Under the pieces are notes generated by a model. It saw only the letters and a program-made list of their open reading frames with translations, was not told the origin of the DNA and did no database searches. Source: Echinarachnius parma (taxonomy: Eukaryota; Echinodermata; Echinoidea; Clypeasteroida; Echinarachniidae). From it: 64,000 nucleotides of DNA. Positions 11,207 to 23,190 of the stretch are shown one piece after another. A program made the position numbers and the translations under genes. The stretch lies in assembly GCA_037951105.1 (NCBI GenBank), contig JBAMJV010001832.1, positions 264,607 through 328,606 of the forward strand. Reading direction: 5' to 3'. Within the stretch, counting starts at the first letter, position 1, and each line of letters starts with the position of its first letter.

Positions 11207-13115
11207 AGGCAAAATGTCCTAGTATTGCATCAGCACTCTTTATAACAATGTTCCACTGTACAACTATAATACAATCACTCATTAGGTCTAAATGTGAAAA
11301 GTCCCAATTTTCAAATTGTTTTTTGTTGAGAACACACTTTTTGCATCTGTAAATATTTTTGTATTTTTACCGACATGCACCTTTTTATGTATGTTTCTTT
11401 TGTAAATCTGTATAATATATCTTGCATATTTTGTAATAAAATGAGACAGACACAAATAAAAACAGAGTTGTTTTTCTTTTGAATTGAATTTAATTCATAT
11501 TAAACTTACTCCATCACAATAGATATATTGTACAGCATTAATGGAGCTTTTCAAAATTGATATAAATTTTTCAATTTCTTCCATATATTTCCATTTGATT
11601 GCATAGAAATGCTAGTCAACATATTTTCATTATTGTCAATTATTGAGGACAAAATAAGGTAGACACATTTCCAGTAACAAAAATGAATACTTTACTACAT
11701 ACGGAACAACGCATATGCTACACATCCAATGTTACATACATGTATTGTGTACAGTTTCAAAAATTGATGCGAAAGACTTGATATGTGATATCACATTTTA
11801 TGGTATGGCAACATGTATATTTAACTTGTGTTGCTTTATAAATTACTTTTACTTGTATACTTGCATATAGTGGTCACCAAAAGAGTTAAATCATCTGGCC
11901 TCATTAGCCACTTTCCTTGTTTCTCCTAGGTGGTCACTATACACAGCATTGACTGTATCTATTAGTCTCAACTAAAAACATAACTTGTAGAGCCGCAGAA
12001 TACTTGCATTTGAGACATGGGTATAAACGTGACAATTCCCTTGCAGAGTTGCTAATTAGCATGTAAAGAAGGATTTAAATACTGGAGGAAAAACAAAACA
12101 CAACATCTGCCTGGGTATCAAATAGTAACATTTTTCATGAAGGATTTATAAAAGAAAATTTGAAGACAATGCTTCATCTTTACATTCCATAGATGACACA
12201 ATACCTAGAAAAGGATAATGAAACACAGAGTATGAATATAATTCACAAACATTTTGAATACAATGAGATTTGGGAATGGGAATGCCTACAAGACCATGAG
12301 ACTAAAATCTTACTTGGTACTGTACAAAATGGAAAAACTATACATGCTGCATCAAATTTGAAGTAACACATATTTTTTTCGAGAGGAAAAACATCCTTCA
12401 TATGAAAATATTTTGTTTTACTTTGGATACTAGTAGGTGGCTGTTTATCTTGAATAAAGAAATATTCCCTGTCCTTGATTTCTATTGCACAAAAATAAAA
12501 TGGTAATTTAGATAATTCAAAGATCATTGTGTGTCCTTTGAAATCTCATATGTACCTGTTGCCACAAAACCAAATGAAGAGCTGAGAAATTGGTGAAGAT
12601 ATTTAACTTTGTCAATGCATAGTATGTCATTACTGGATTTCTGACACATTTTGTGTAAGGATGTTATTACCAAAGTACATGGAAATAGATAGTACAAACA
12701 ATATCATAATTCCAGTGTTCCATCACATATTATTCCCTTCTCCATTTGAAACTACTGTATGACATACAGAGTGACTGTCGAGTTGATTTATCAATATTGT
12801 TAAGAAACTAGAAGTCAAACTGAAAATCTAGCTTTCATGGTCCCAAGGTCCTCTTTAAAAAGAAGTTATACTGTATTTATAAAGTTCTTATTGGACATGG
12901 ATCCAAAAATCCTAAACATCACACCTTTCAAAAGAAGTAACATTTTAAACTTTTGATCACAATAAAACTATTTAAAACGTTAATTCTGATGAAATATCAA
13001 TACAAATGAAATTTCATGCTAACATCACACCTAGCTTCTTTCCTCAAAAACATATAAAACACACACAACGTATAATTAATATCAATACTTATTTATATGA
13101 GATCCATATATCTAT
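11207..13115. other. Intergenic spacer and CPT2 3' flank
   Basis: No coding exon is recognised between the convergent ends of CWF19L1 and CPT2. The part next to 13116 must contain the CPT2 3' UTR. AATAAA-like words on the plus strand near 11434 and 11454 are possible poly(A) signals but are far from the CWF19L1 stop. Confidence 0.5.
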
Positions 13116-16100
13116 CTATTTGCTGGTCTGCGCTAGAACGTCGTGGATGTCCGTCCAGCACTCGTTAACGCTCGTCACAAAGTCGCTACCACTCGGCGAA
13201 CCTGGGTACGAGGTGACGACGCAGCCCAACCGGTCATCCTTGACTGCGTACCCGATGCCCAGGCCGTTGGGGACCACGGGAGCAAAGCCACCTGCCAGTA
13301 CGGCTGGGGCAGACAGGGTGCTGGTCGACAGGATGATGTGGGTGATGTGCTGGTAGGCAGGGTCGGAGAAGAAGGCCGGTGTCTTGCCTTCCTTAGCGGC
13401 AAGCGTGCGAAGGGCAAATAGATGTCTGTCCCAGCCTTGACCTAAAGGAATTGGATTAGGGGAGAAACATAAAATGTTTGTGTTAATTGTATAATATACA
13501 AATAAATGTGGACAGGGTCCTGGTCGATAGAATGATGTGGTTGATGTCTGGTAGGCAGGGTCGGAGAAGAAGGCCTGCGGCAAGTGTGCGTAGGGCAAAG
13601 GTATGCCTGTCAAAGCCTTGACCCTAAAGGAATTGAAGGATAGATATAAACGGATAAAAGGAGAGAGCTAACGAAATTTAACCAATGATTGATTTGGTTA
13701 AAGTGTTTGTAAGTAGATAATGGAATGGCAAAAGAAAACAAAATTCATAGAACATTCATGTATATCGAGTATGAATTATGCCTAGTATACTTACTATCAT
13801 CCATTTTACCGATAGCTACTTCCTTAGCAATGTGTTTGTCAGAGCAATTTAGTTTCTTTATTCAACTCAATGACCAGAATTTGTTTGTTTGAATGCAGTA
13901 AAAAGAATAAAGAAACATTTCATACAGTAATCAACTAAAGCTAATCATTAGTACAAATACATTAAACATCACAATTCAATGCATGGAACCAAGCTAATTC
14001 ACATACCCATCGCTGCTTCCTTGGTGAGTTGGTTATGTTTGTTGGAGCATTCCTGTAGCAGCCGCCGTTTCTCTTCTGCGCTGGAGGACGAGCTCTTCTC
14101 GAAGGCTTGCGAGCACTTGTACGTCTCCATTGTGGCAGACCGAAGCGTCTCCGTCCTACCGTGCTTGAAGGCGGCCGTGCTACACGACTCGTACGTCGGC
14201 CCTACTCGTCCGGTCATTCGGTAGTAGGCCATCTGGAGGTTGCACATTTAAAATACACCAAATGTTAAAAGTTGCATTTTTTAACAGAGAAATAAATTTT
14301 GGGTATTTTATGTCTCCACTCTCCAACAATGTTTACACATGACCCCCCCAAAGTTCCCGTAGGCAATAGGTAAATGCTCTTTTACCGGGAATATAGTTGC
14401 ATGACTGTGTCTTAGCTGAGCTTGCTTGTCTTCATTAAATTCTTTTCCAACAATATACATGATGTTAGATTTGCAAAGTGACGGTTGAGTTGAGGAACTA
14501 TCAATATATTTTCAAGAAACAATTCCATATCTTAAGTTGCGATATCATTTAGAAAAAAAAGAAGAAAAGTAATTCCCTTTATCTTTTACCTGGAATGATA
14601 GTTGCATGACAGAGTCTGGGCTGAGCTTGCTGGTCTTCAAGAAGTCCTTTCCCCAGTCCAAGTGCTCTCGGGAATCTATCTTGAGCTTGCTCGTCGCCGA
14701 CTCGTAATTTTCTTTTGCTGTCTCGATGGCATTCGAAGTTGCTGCATCCAAATCAAGACTCAGCTGTATAGAGGAAATATATTTGATCTGTTTATTAAAG
14801 GCTATAGAAAATTTGTTTCTACCACAAACAAATTGCCTTCCATGGGTTAAAAAACTAGCTACAGAATGTTATGTCACACTTTTAATAATCAGACACGTAA
14901 ATTTAACAATAATACAAACCAGCACTAAATACTAATGTTTTTAAATGTGAGTTACAGTACCATACAGCTAATATGCATTTTAGCAAAAATAGTTAAGAAA
15001 GTGTCTTCTACTTCAATTATTCAAAGATTGCTTGGTTGCCATGTATCAGAAACACTGTGCCTAATGTCAATGCACTTGTAAAAATTAATATTGCTCCCCA
15101 TCCCAAGGTTGACAATATATGAAGCACTTTAAGAATTAACCCCTTCAAGTACCAATGAATTATGCATGTATACTATGTCAGCAAACCATAATGGATAACT
15201 AGCTATTATACATTATATCCCTCATAAGACTGTTCTAGCCATGTGATTGGTCGTAACGCTGTCATGTGTTCAAGTATAATTTCTCCCATCAAATCCCAAT
15301 CTCATATAGTACTTTTGTACAGTTCTTTTTTTGTCGAGGGCAACAAACTTTTGGGCGCCGCACGAGAGTTATAGTAAATTGCTGCTTCACACAGTACGTA
15401 CGCGCATAGAGCGTGTGTTAAAAAGTAGTAAGTAAGGCATCAGCGAATTTGTTTTTTAAAAGTATTTTTTGGTATCTTGTTTGCCGGTTTGCTCTACATT
15501 GGATTGTTGGAATTTGATCAATTTTGAGTGAGCAGTCAACACGTCATGCTAGCACTGCTGGGGAAGTGTTGCCTAATGCAATATTGCCATTGCATTGGTA
15601 TAGCCTAGTAAGTGTACTATCTATTTATCAGTTTGATAAGCCTTAACTTTAAGCCAGCCCGCCCAACCTATCATTAGTATTCTAATGACGTTTTATAAAA
15701 TACCGGTAATAGGCTTAATATTAAGCAGCATGCATGGGACAGAGTCGTAGTACTTAGTCATGATTGGCATTGTAATTATTATACAGTCGATTAACTTAAC
15801 ACCTGTCTGCATATGTAGCTATTGTATGATCCGGTAGCTGCGCTGCATGGATCGAGTTCGTCAACAATTCGTGCGATCGTGTGTTCGATGATGTCGATGG
15901 GTCTCAAAGTCAAATCTTGATCTCGATATCTAGCCGCGGCTATACAGCTCGCGTCGTCGCGTGCGCGATCAGTACAAGTACTTGCATTATTATAATATAT
16001 GCATGCATATTGCATGCATGCACTTGCATATCGCGTGCATGCAGTGCAGTGATCAGCTGATTGTAATGCTATTTTTAGCCTACAAATATGTATTGTGTAT

Positions 16101-19100
16101 CGAGTACTGTTTGCGAAGACACGCGCCTACGTGGTTAAGTGACCAATCATATTGTGCGGATTGAAACAAATACGCGTAATGCGCCTTGTTACGCACGGGA
16201 ATATCCATATATGGGATCGATGGCTGATCGATGATGAGGGAAATAAAACAAATAACCAAATCTCCTTGCTCGGGTGATGGAGGCAAAATATACGCGCCTC
16301 GGTGATCTGCGAAGGTACCATCATGCCTCGGCTATCGCCTCGGCATTATAGTACCTTCGCAGATCACCACGGCGCGTATAGTTTTGCCATCACCCTCCCA
16401 GTCGATGGTTATTTGCTTATTATTATTGAACATCTGCTTCCGCAATATCAAACAGCATAATTCTACTATGTTTAGAGTCATCACTCACCCTGCTGACACT
16501 CTGTGAAGCATCTATGGCAGCCGGTTGGGAGGACGGGGAAAATGCAGCGTTCTCTGTCATGTCCTTATGCGTCTCATTGAAGAGTCGTAGCACGGCAACA
16601 CCGTCGCCCCACGCGTGCTCAAAGTTGACGGCCATCAATCCGTTCTTGCAAATGATGACTTGGAATGACTTGTCGAACCACCTTTAGGGCAAACAGAAAG
16701 AGGGGGAAGGAATAGCAGTCAAAATTTGAATGTTTTGGAGATTAATTATCTCCTTTCACATGGTCAAACTCTAAATATTGCTGTAAAGTTTAAAAAGACT
16801 CAGTTGATTTCTCCTTTATGTCTTTGTGTGTCTCATTAAACTAATGTAGCACAGCGACACTGTAGTACCTTGCATTCAGAAGTAACTAAATTTGGCATTG
16901 GTATGTATTAAATTAAACCCATGGACTAAACTGACCTAGGGTTAAATTTGTTCCTCTGATGAGAATTTGAACCGTTGACTCCGGCCACTTTGGGGGAGAT
17001 AGAAACATGGAAATCTCATCAGTATAATGAGTTTCTCACCTATTCCCACCATCCCCATACAGCATGTTCCTCGTCATTGTATCAGCCTCATCTGGCGCTC
17101 CGTCGTCCAGACAGAGGCAGAACACCGCTGAGTCGATCCGCCTCAATGTTTCTTCATTCTTCCCACTAGCGCCCTCTATCTGTCCTCTAACGTCAGCCCA
17201 GACATCCCTGTTCTCTGTTGTCAGGTAGCCCCAGGGGTGAGTAGGGCGGGGCGTGTTGTCGCTCTGGATGTAGCGGAGGTTGGCGTTGATCTCTTCGGCT
17301 GATTTGACGTTACCTAAAATAGGAGGGAAACACGGAATGTGTCCTATGAAGTCATCAATTTCAGATTGCGCTGTAGAGTGCTCCTGTGATCTCCACGATA
17401 GCACGGTATACTACCCTATCTTCTGCCAAGTGTGTTGCATTCATTGAGATTCTGGAGAAGGAATCGAGGGTACTATGTATTAAGTAGACACCATTATTAT
17501 TACTTGGTATTATTATGGTTGCTTTATTGTGTAACTTATGCTGGAACTTTGCCTTTGAGTAGCACTACAGGTAATGCATACATGTTTTACAACTGAATGA
17601 ACTATTCTTTATGTTCATACCAGCGATAAAGCGTAACATAAGTATACATAGATAACCAGATACGAGAAAAACATGAACCATGGGACCATGAAATTAAACT
17701 ACTTTTATCCGTTATCTGGGTTTTGTCTGGGTTCAACAAGTTTCCACTGTATGTTTATCTTATTTGACATACCAAACAAACAGAACATGCTACATTTGCA
17801 TCTCTTTTATTCATTTTATCACTAGGGATAGCTCCTTTTATAAGACTTTTACATGTATGTAATATATTTTATAGCATGCTGAACTTTCCTTTTACTTTCC
17901 ATTTTTTACAGTGCATTAAGACACATGTGATAAGCCTGTTTTAAATATAACATAATCATCATAATTATACCATTTCTCGAAATAAGCACATGCACGCCCC
18001 CTGGCATTGGGTCACTAGAAAATCAACTTTGGGCCACCAAAATGAATTGATGCCCTATTCCACTGGCCTGAATGGGCAACCAAATATTAGTATTTACAGA
18101 ATTTGTAATGACTTTCTTTGGTTGGGGTCGTCAGATACAGGTTTTTGGCCACTAAAGATTCAGATTTCTTTTTGTTTACTTGCCTGACTGGACCACAAGC
18201 TATTTTTTAAAAATCTTGAGCATTGGACATACCATCATTATCTAGGAGGTGTAGTTAGTCGCCTTTCTTGAGAACTATATGTGCCGTCCAGTCTTCATTT
18301 CTTCAAGTCTTTTATCAGGTATATTGTTTAAATTAGGGTAAAAACAAATCTGAACTCTTTATAATGCAGTTGCACTGTATGCTATCTTATTTGACATACC
18401 ATCTTCATCCAGAACATCAAATGTGTAGTAGTTGCCGTTCTTGACGACCAATACGTGCCGTGCAGTCTCGTCAGTGACCAGGTCATCACGGCCCGTCTGG
18501 GGGATGCGTGTGGAGTTGAACAGCCGGAAGTACTGGCTCATGTCCAGAGGGTATGCCTTGTTGACAATGGCATAGTATGCTGCTATAGACTGGGGCATCC
18601 ATCTGAATGATTCAAGTGGAAAATAATAGTTTTAACAATCTACTTTTGAATATGTTGCTTCTTATTGCAGTTCTTCTGTCAAATAGTTTCAACAAGCTTT
18701 CTTACAGCATATGCACAACATTTGAATACTTTCCGGAATTGTTTTAACTAAAACCAAGTAAATACAGTTTGTCCATTACCGTATTTGTCGGTGTATTAAC
18801 CGCTCCGGTGTATTAACCCCCTAAAAAAAAAAAAAAAAAAAAAAGTGAGGTTAATACGGTCGTGTATTAACCGCACCCCTTTTTTTTTTTTTTTTTTGAA
18901 AAAAGGTGCGGTTAATACACCAGCAAATACGGTAAATAGCATTATTGTAGTTCCTTCATTGATGAATGAATGAATTACTTAATTACCAAAATGTTCAAAG
19001 AGCTAACATGGTAATAAACAATTAAGAGGACCATACAGAAATTTTATAGTAATTATTGCTAGTGGAGTGAAAGATCCTTTGTACATTGATATATAATACA

Positions 19101-22100
19101 TTTAGTTCAGGCAAGAAACTACATGTATGAATATAACATGCAGTACTTGATCTACTATGTTACAAATTTAAGAAGTGAATTTAAGAAGCCTGATATTAAA
19201 AGAATCTGTGTAAAATGATTGTCCGCTCTTTTTGTTCATACCTGGCCATTCTTCGAAAGCTCTTGGTGTCAGATTTCTGTGGGTTGAGATGGTAGACCTC
19301 TGGTGCTAGTCTGCTGGATCGTATTGTCTTCATGAAGCGCATGGCGGACACAATGAGGTTGGTAGATCGAACAATCTGAGGAATAAAGATGGAGTCATTG
19401 AGGAAATAATCTTATTGAACAGTGATAAAAAGCATGTACAAACTGGAGAGGGTAAAAGCAAGAATAACTGCAGATTATTACAAAGTCTCTACTTTTGAAT
19501 ACTTGTTTGAATTTGGGGACAATACTTCTTTGTCCATTAGAAACTAGACTCTTCACCAAACTGATTATGCTTTCATTACACCCTCATTTGAGGTTCCCTA
19601 AGAAATACCATCATCTGTCTGGTATTTCCATCATAAAATACAGCATTTGTATGACTCGAAACAAATCACACAGATCCTCTTTTGTGATTTTTGTAAAAAA
19701 ATAATTTGGACATTGCTAAATATACAAAATATTATTTTCATAACACAGATAAATACCCTCATCATACCAATGATCATTGTATTTTGGTCTCTAATCAAAC
19801 TTGAAACAATTCACATAGTTCCTAGCTGTTTCTGCTTGTTGGACGAAACCATTTCAACATCACTATTAAAATAACTACCCTTTTGGCCACCAAAGTAGTA
19901 TCAAAATGAGATGACAAAGAAAAACCCAACATCATACCTGATCATTGTATTCTGGTCTCTCATCAAACTTGTAGGCCATGTACGGGTTGAAATTGAGAAC
20001 CAGAGATAGTCTGGACTCCAGGTACATATCAAACCATGGACCTAACACAGGAGAAATATCATTATTATTTCCTAATTCATGGAATTATTACAAAAATATG
20101 AGAAAAATCAAAGTCATAGAAAATAAATACACAAACATTTCAAAACATTCATTGTCAAGATTGTTATTAAAAGCATCATATGTTAATTAATTAATTAATT
20201 TTGTTTTACAGTAAAACCAAATTGAATGTGTATCTGATGATTGATGAAAGAAAGAAACTAAATGATCTTCTTTTTTACTAGTCACACTGCATCCTAAATA
20301 CATTTCATTCCTAACAACTACACCAAAATGTGTTCATTAAATATCCCACATCTTGTGACATACATAATTAATAACAGCATGGGTGGTTAAAAATGTCAGT
20401 AATATACTCATATATAGATATCTTTATAGTTATAAAATTGAGAAAAAAGGTCAATGAAAATAGGCATTCTTACCTGAAATATAGCTTGTATGCTTGTTCC
20501 TCTTATCTTGAGCAATCAGCTGACCATTCAAGCCTGACAAAATATAGAAAGTTCAATTAGGTAAAAAATATATTTTTAACCTAAAATTGGTGCACCCAAG
20601 AAGATAAAGTTTCAATTAACATGCCTAATTTTCAATCACACTCAAATAAATTCATGCCGACACATATTAGCCAGTTTGCCCAGTTATATCCATATCAGTG
20701 TTCAGTTCATAGTTCAGTGATGAAAACTAAAAATGTAGGCTACTTGATTTCAATACTTCTTACCACTTATAAAATGTCACTTTTGGCCTCGCATACATCT
20801 TTACCCTTCCCCCGCCCCAAATTCCCCACCAACCTATTTACTGCAACAACTGCAACTTCTGTTGTATAATGTTTATGATTAATTTGTGCACTGGTATACA
20901 TACTTTGCCCCTCTCCTTTCTCAAAGTCCCGGACTATCTTTTCTGTGGCAGCGTACACCTCTGGGGTAAGGACGGGTTCCTGGGAGGCAAGGTAGCGGCG
21001 ACAGGTCTCAGGCAGCTTGGGGATCGGCAGGTGAGGGAGACTGCGCTGGAAATGCATTGTGGGAATGATGCTGTCCTCCAGGTAGTCTGAGGACGATGAG
21101 CTATATAATAATACAAAAATAATAACAGCACAACTTTTGTTGAAAAGACAGTTGTATGGTAATTGGAAACAGTTTGAAGGGAAGCTAAATATGCTGGTAC
21201 TGATAAGAGTGCAAGTGCCGGCATTTAGCTTCCCTGTAATGACGCTATAAGTTAGCTACATTGATAGAGTGTCTTATTCATATTGTGCCTCCATGCATAA
21301 ATATATGCATTTATATGTGTCAAAAAGTAAAACAAAAAAATTACTTGAGAAACCATATTTTTGTCTTCATGTGGTATTTTTTTCTCATTAGTTTTGTATG
21401 ATCTTTACTGTGCATCTTACCAGTTTCCATAATACAATTATAAACAAAATCTGACAAAAAGGGTTCCTTTAATTCCTTAATGCCACTTTTATTTAAAAAA
21501 TACAGACAAAAAGGGTTCCTTTACTTCCTTAATGCCACTTTTAGTGAAAAATACAGACAATAGATTTAGCCCCACAAATGTGTATAAAAGCAAAAGAAAA
21601 TGGTTTACTCTGGTATATTTTTGGTCGCGAGGCTTGACTTGCGCTGGTATTGGCAGTAGCTCAGGGGTGGCATTTGCAATGTATTTCATCAAGTTCAATA
21701 AAACAAATTATAAGAGTGTTTGTTTAAGAAAAGTAATCATTGAAAATAGTATTTTATTAATTTTCCCTTGCATTAATTAAACAATATTAGGAAACAAATT
21801 AATGAAATACAGAATTTGGGAGTTGTATACTTGTATACCTGTTACGATGATTTGTCAATGATGGGTTACATGTTGTTGTGGCTTGAAGGCACTGGAAAAA
21901 AGTAAAGAAATTAAACATTATTAAAGTAGGGCATACTTTAATAGCATTTCGGTATTTCCAAAAAGGCAAAAAACAGTAAAATAATGTGAAACAAAAGTCC
22001 TGAACAAAAATAAATAGTAAAGATGATCATAATTTTTCCTTCTGAAGTTGTTATGAACAAATTCATTATTAGGGCTCATGCATCTTTGGATGCAAGGTCT

Positions 22101-23190
22101 TACATCAGGACCATTTATGAATACTTTGACGTTGTAGATGTGCTTACATACTTGATACTTGATGAGGTAGTCCCTTGATGCAGCTGCAAAGCTATACTGC
22201 CTTTACTGGGATGAATTACATTCAAATTTTTCTTCTGGACGAGTTCTTTCAATTTTAGATATTATTATGTAAAATTCTTTCTCTTATTTCTCTCCTAGAC
22301 CTAGATAAGCAGAAATGTGTATTGCCTGATCAGGCAAATAAACTATTCATGAAATTTCACTTACCCTGTTATACCCGTCATCAATTTGTTTATTGCCCTG
22401 GGCCTGGGCAATTGGCCAAGTGTAAGTGTCGTGTTGAGCCCTGCCTTATTTATTGTTATCGAGCCGTTTTCATCATCACCCACAACTACTACTAATGCAT
22501 GTATTCTGATAAATTTAATATCAGGGCAAAAATAACCAAAATTACAATTCATTGAATTCAAGTAAAATTACTCAGCTGTCTTCAATAAAAAATACTTTTT
22601 AATTTTTTAAAAATAAATTCATGTTTAAAAAATTCAGAACATCTGGTCAATAAAAAGACGAGAATATCATCATCATGCATCAAGACAAGTCAATCACAAA
22701 GACATCCTCAGCCCTCATCAACAACGTCGATGACAATCAATGATGATTTTGATAGACATTGTCATTGACATTGTCATGACATTGATATTGACATTGTCAT
22801 CGACATTTTGATTTTTAAAAATTCAAATCTAATTCTAAGACTAAGTTTACCAAATTGGACATTCCTTCCCCCGAGTCAGCTCAGAAAGGGTTAGTTTTAA
22901 CTTTGGTAATCCTGCACTTTAGGGTGATATAACGGCAATATAACTTTCCCTTTGCCTTGGAGTTGGACTTGGTTCATCACTTTTCTTTTCTTGTTTTTAA
23001 AATATATTTTTCTCCTGCGCTTGGAATTGGGGACACAAATTCAAACGTGTGGGACCGAAGTGAAAATTACTGTTTCTTTTTGAGGATGGACACTTTCGCT
23101 GCGTATTTTGAAACACAATTTTGTAGTTAAACTTACCCTGTTCAATCCCCTCTTCGCTTCAGCAGTGAAAATCCTCTGAATTCCAGCCAT
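13116..23190 (-). CDS. CPT2: Carnitine O-palmitoyltransferase 2, mitochondrial
   Basis: Twelve coding exons, read right to left: 23137-23190, 21839-21891, 20904-21100, 20474-20533, 19938-20041, 19242-19375, 18400-18602, 17040-17313, 16489-16681, 14590-14763, 14007-14232, 13116-13441. All have GT-AG borders and sum to 1998 nt, 665 residues plus stop, close to the usual CPT2 length. The enzyme transfers acyl groups from carnitine to CoA on the matrix side of the inner mitochondrial membrane. Seen: [15 protein letters not shown] near the N terminus, [40 protein letters not shown] with the expected catalytic His at about 382, [16 protein letters not shown], and [11 protein letters not shown] near the C terminus. 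The N-terminal 40 residues are basic and poor in acids, as expected of a targeting peptide. Starts head to head with AMDHD1. Its introns hold many decayed copies of its own exons. Confidence 0.97.
13508..13637 (-). pseudogene. Decayed copy of the 5' half of CPT2 exon 12
   Basis: Next to the real exon (13116-13441), in the intron before it, a second copy of its acceptor and first third occurs. It reads [16 protein letters not shown], then lacks about 17 bases (frameshift), then resembles the FFSDPAYQ and ILSTSTLS regions before the match stops. It keeps the F usual in CPT2 (GQGFD), where the working exon has W (GQGWD). There is no stop-containing 3' half, so it cannot replace exon 12. Confidence 0.85.
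13808..13852 (-). pseudogene. Decayed copy of CPT2 exon 11 3' end and donor
   Basis: Plus-strand words ccgatagctacttcctta and tgtttgtcagagca resemble the donor end of exon 11 (cccatcgctgcttccttggt, tgtttgttggagca at 14006-14055). The copy lies 155 bp downstream of the exon in gene direction. Short and diverged. Confidence 0.5.
14381..14449 (-). pseudogene. Decayed copy of CPT2 exon 10 3' end and donor
   Basis: The run cttttaccgggaatatagtt, then gcatgactgtgtcttagctg and agcttgcttgtcttca, matches exon 10 and its donor at 14582-14642 over about 65 bp with scattered changes. It lies 140 bp downstream of the true donor, in intron 10. A further donor (GTAAAAG) is conserved in the copy. Confidence 0.8.
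15996..16060. repeat. TGCATGCA-rich cluster in CPT2 intron 9
   Basis: Overlapping TGCATGCA, GCATGCAT and TGCAGTGCAGTGATCA words, mostly self-complementary, in a CpG-rich part of intron 9 that differs in composition from flanking DNA. Function unknown. Confidence 0.5.
16272..16395. mobile_element. Small foldback MITE in CPT2 intron 9
   Basis: Inverted arms of about 50 bp (GGGTGATGG...GGTGATCTGCGAAGGTAC and its mirror GTACCTTCGCAGATCACC...CCATCACCC) around a short loop with a CCTCGGC repeat. Confidence 0.75.
16803..16868 (-). pseudogene. Decayed copy of part of CPT2 exon 9
   Basis: Plus-strand tatgtctttgtgtgtctcat and taatgtagcacagcgacact match exon 9 (16555-16605: cttatgcgtctcattgaaga, cgtagcacggcaacacc). 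The copy lies in intron 8, about 120 bp upstream of exon 9 in gene direction. Confidence 0.7.
17981..18200. repeat. Dispersed GGGCCACCAAA-type repeat
   Basis: Contains ctcgaaataagcacatg, tttgggccaccaaaatgaat and ccactggcctgaatgggcaa. A better preserved relative is at 56338-56600. It lies in CPT2 intron 7. Identity of the family is not known. Confidence 0.55.
18222..18297 (-). pseudogene. Decayed copy of CPT2 exon 7 3' end and donor
   Basis: The plus strand reads ttggacataccatcattatc, then gcctttcttgagaactat and gtgccgtccagtcttca, matching the donor end of exon 7 at 18391-18468. It lies about 100 bp downstream of the real donor. A second shorter copy of the donor region lies at 17747-17789 (tcttatttgacatacca). 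Confidence 0.75.
18777..18934. mobile_element. Foldback MITE with TACCGTATTT ends
   Basis: Starts TACCGTATTTGTCGGTGTAT and ends with near-mirror ATACACCAGCAAATACGGTA. The arms repeat GTATTAACCGC-CCCC and hold A- and T-runs of about 20 bases. It lies in CPT2 intron 6. The terminal motif is shared with 40855-41223. Confidence 0.8.
19768..19815 (-). pseudogene. Decayed copy of CPT2 exon 5 3' end and donor
   Basis: The plus strand reads tgatcattgtattttggtct and ctaatcaaacttg, matching the 3' end of exon 5 (tgatcattgtattctggtct, ctcatcaaacttg at 19938-19972). It lies about 125 bp downstream of the real exon end, in intron 5. Confidence 0.8.
21453..21556. repeat. 52-bp direct tandem duplication in CPT2 intron 2
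   Basis: Two adjacent copies of gacaaaaagggttccttta followed by ttccttaatgccactttta and a trailing ATACA, period 52, differing at a few bases. Apparently recent. Confidence 0.85.
22690..22812. repeat. Cryptic TTGACATTGTCAT repeat
   Basis: Repeated words (attgtcattgacattgtcat, gacattgatattgacattgt) with a period near six and short mirror symmetry, in the intron before CPT2 exon 2. No gene seen. Confidence 0.6.

Noticed and set aside
13510-13637. Mutually exclusive alternative last exon of CPT2
   Set aside because: The copy has a frameshift, lacks the second half and stop, and has no donor or usable end.
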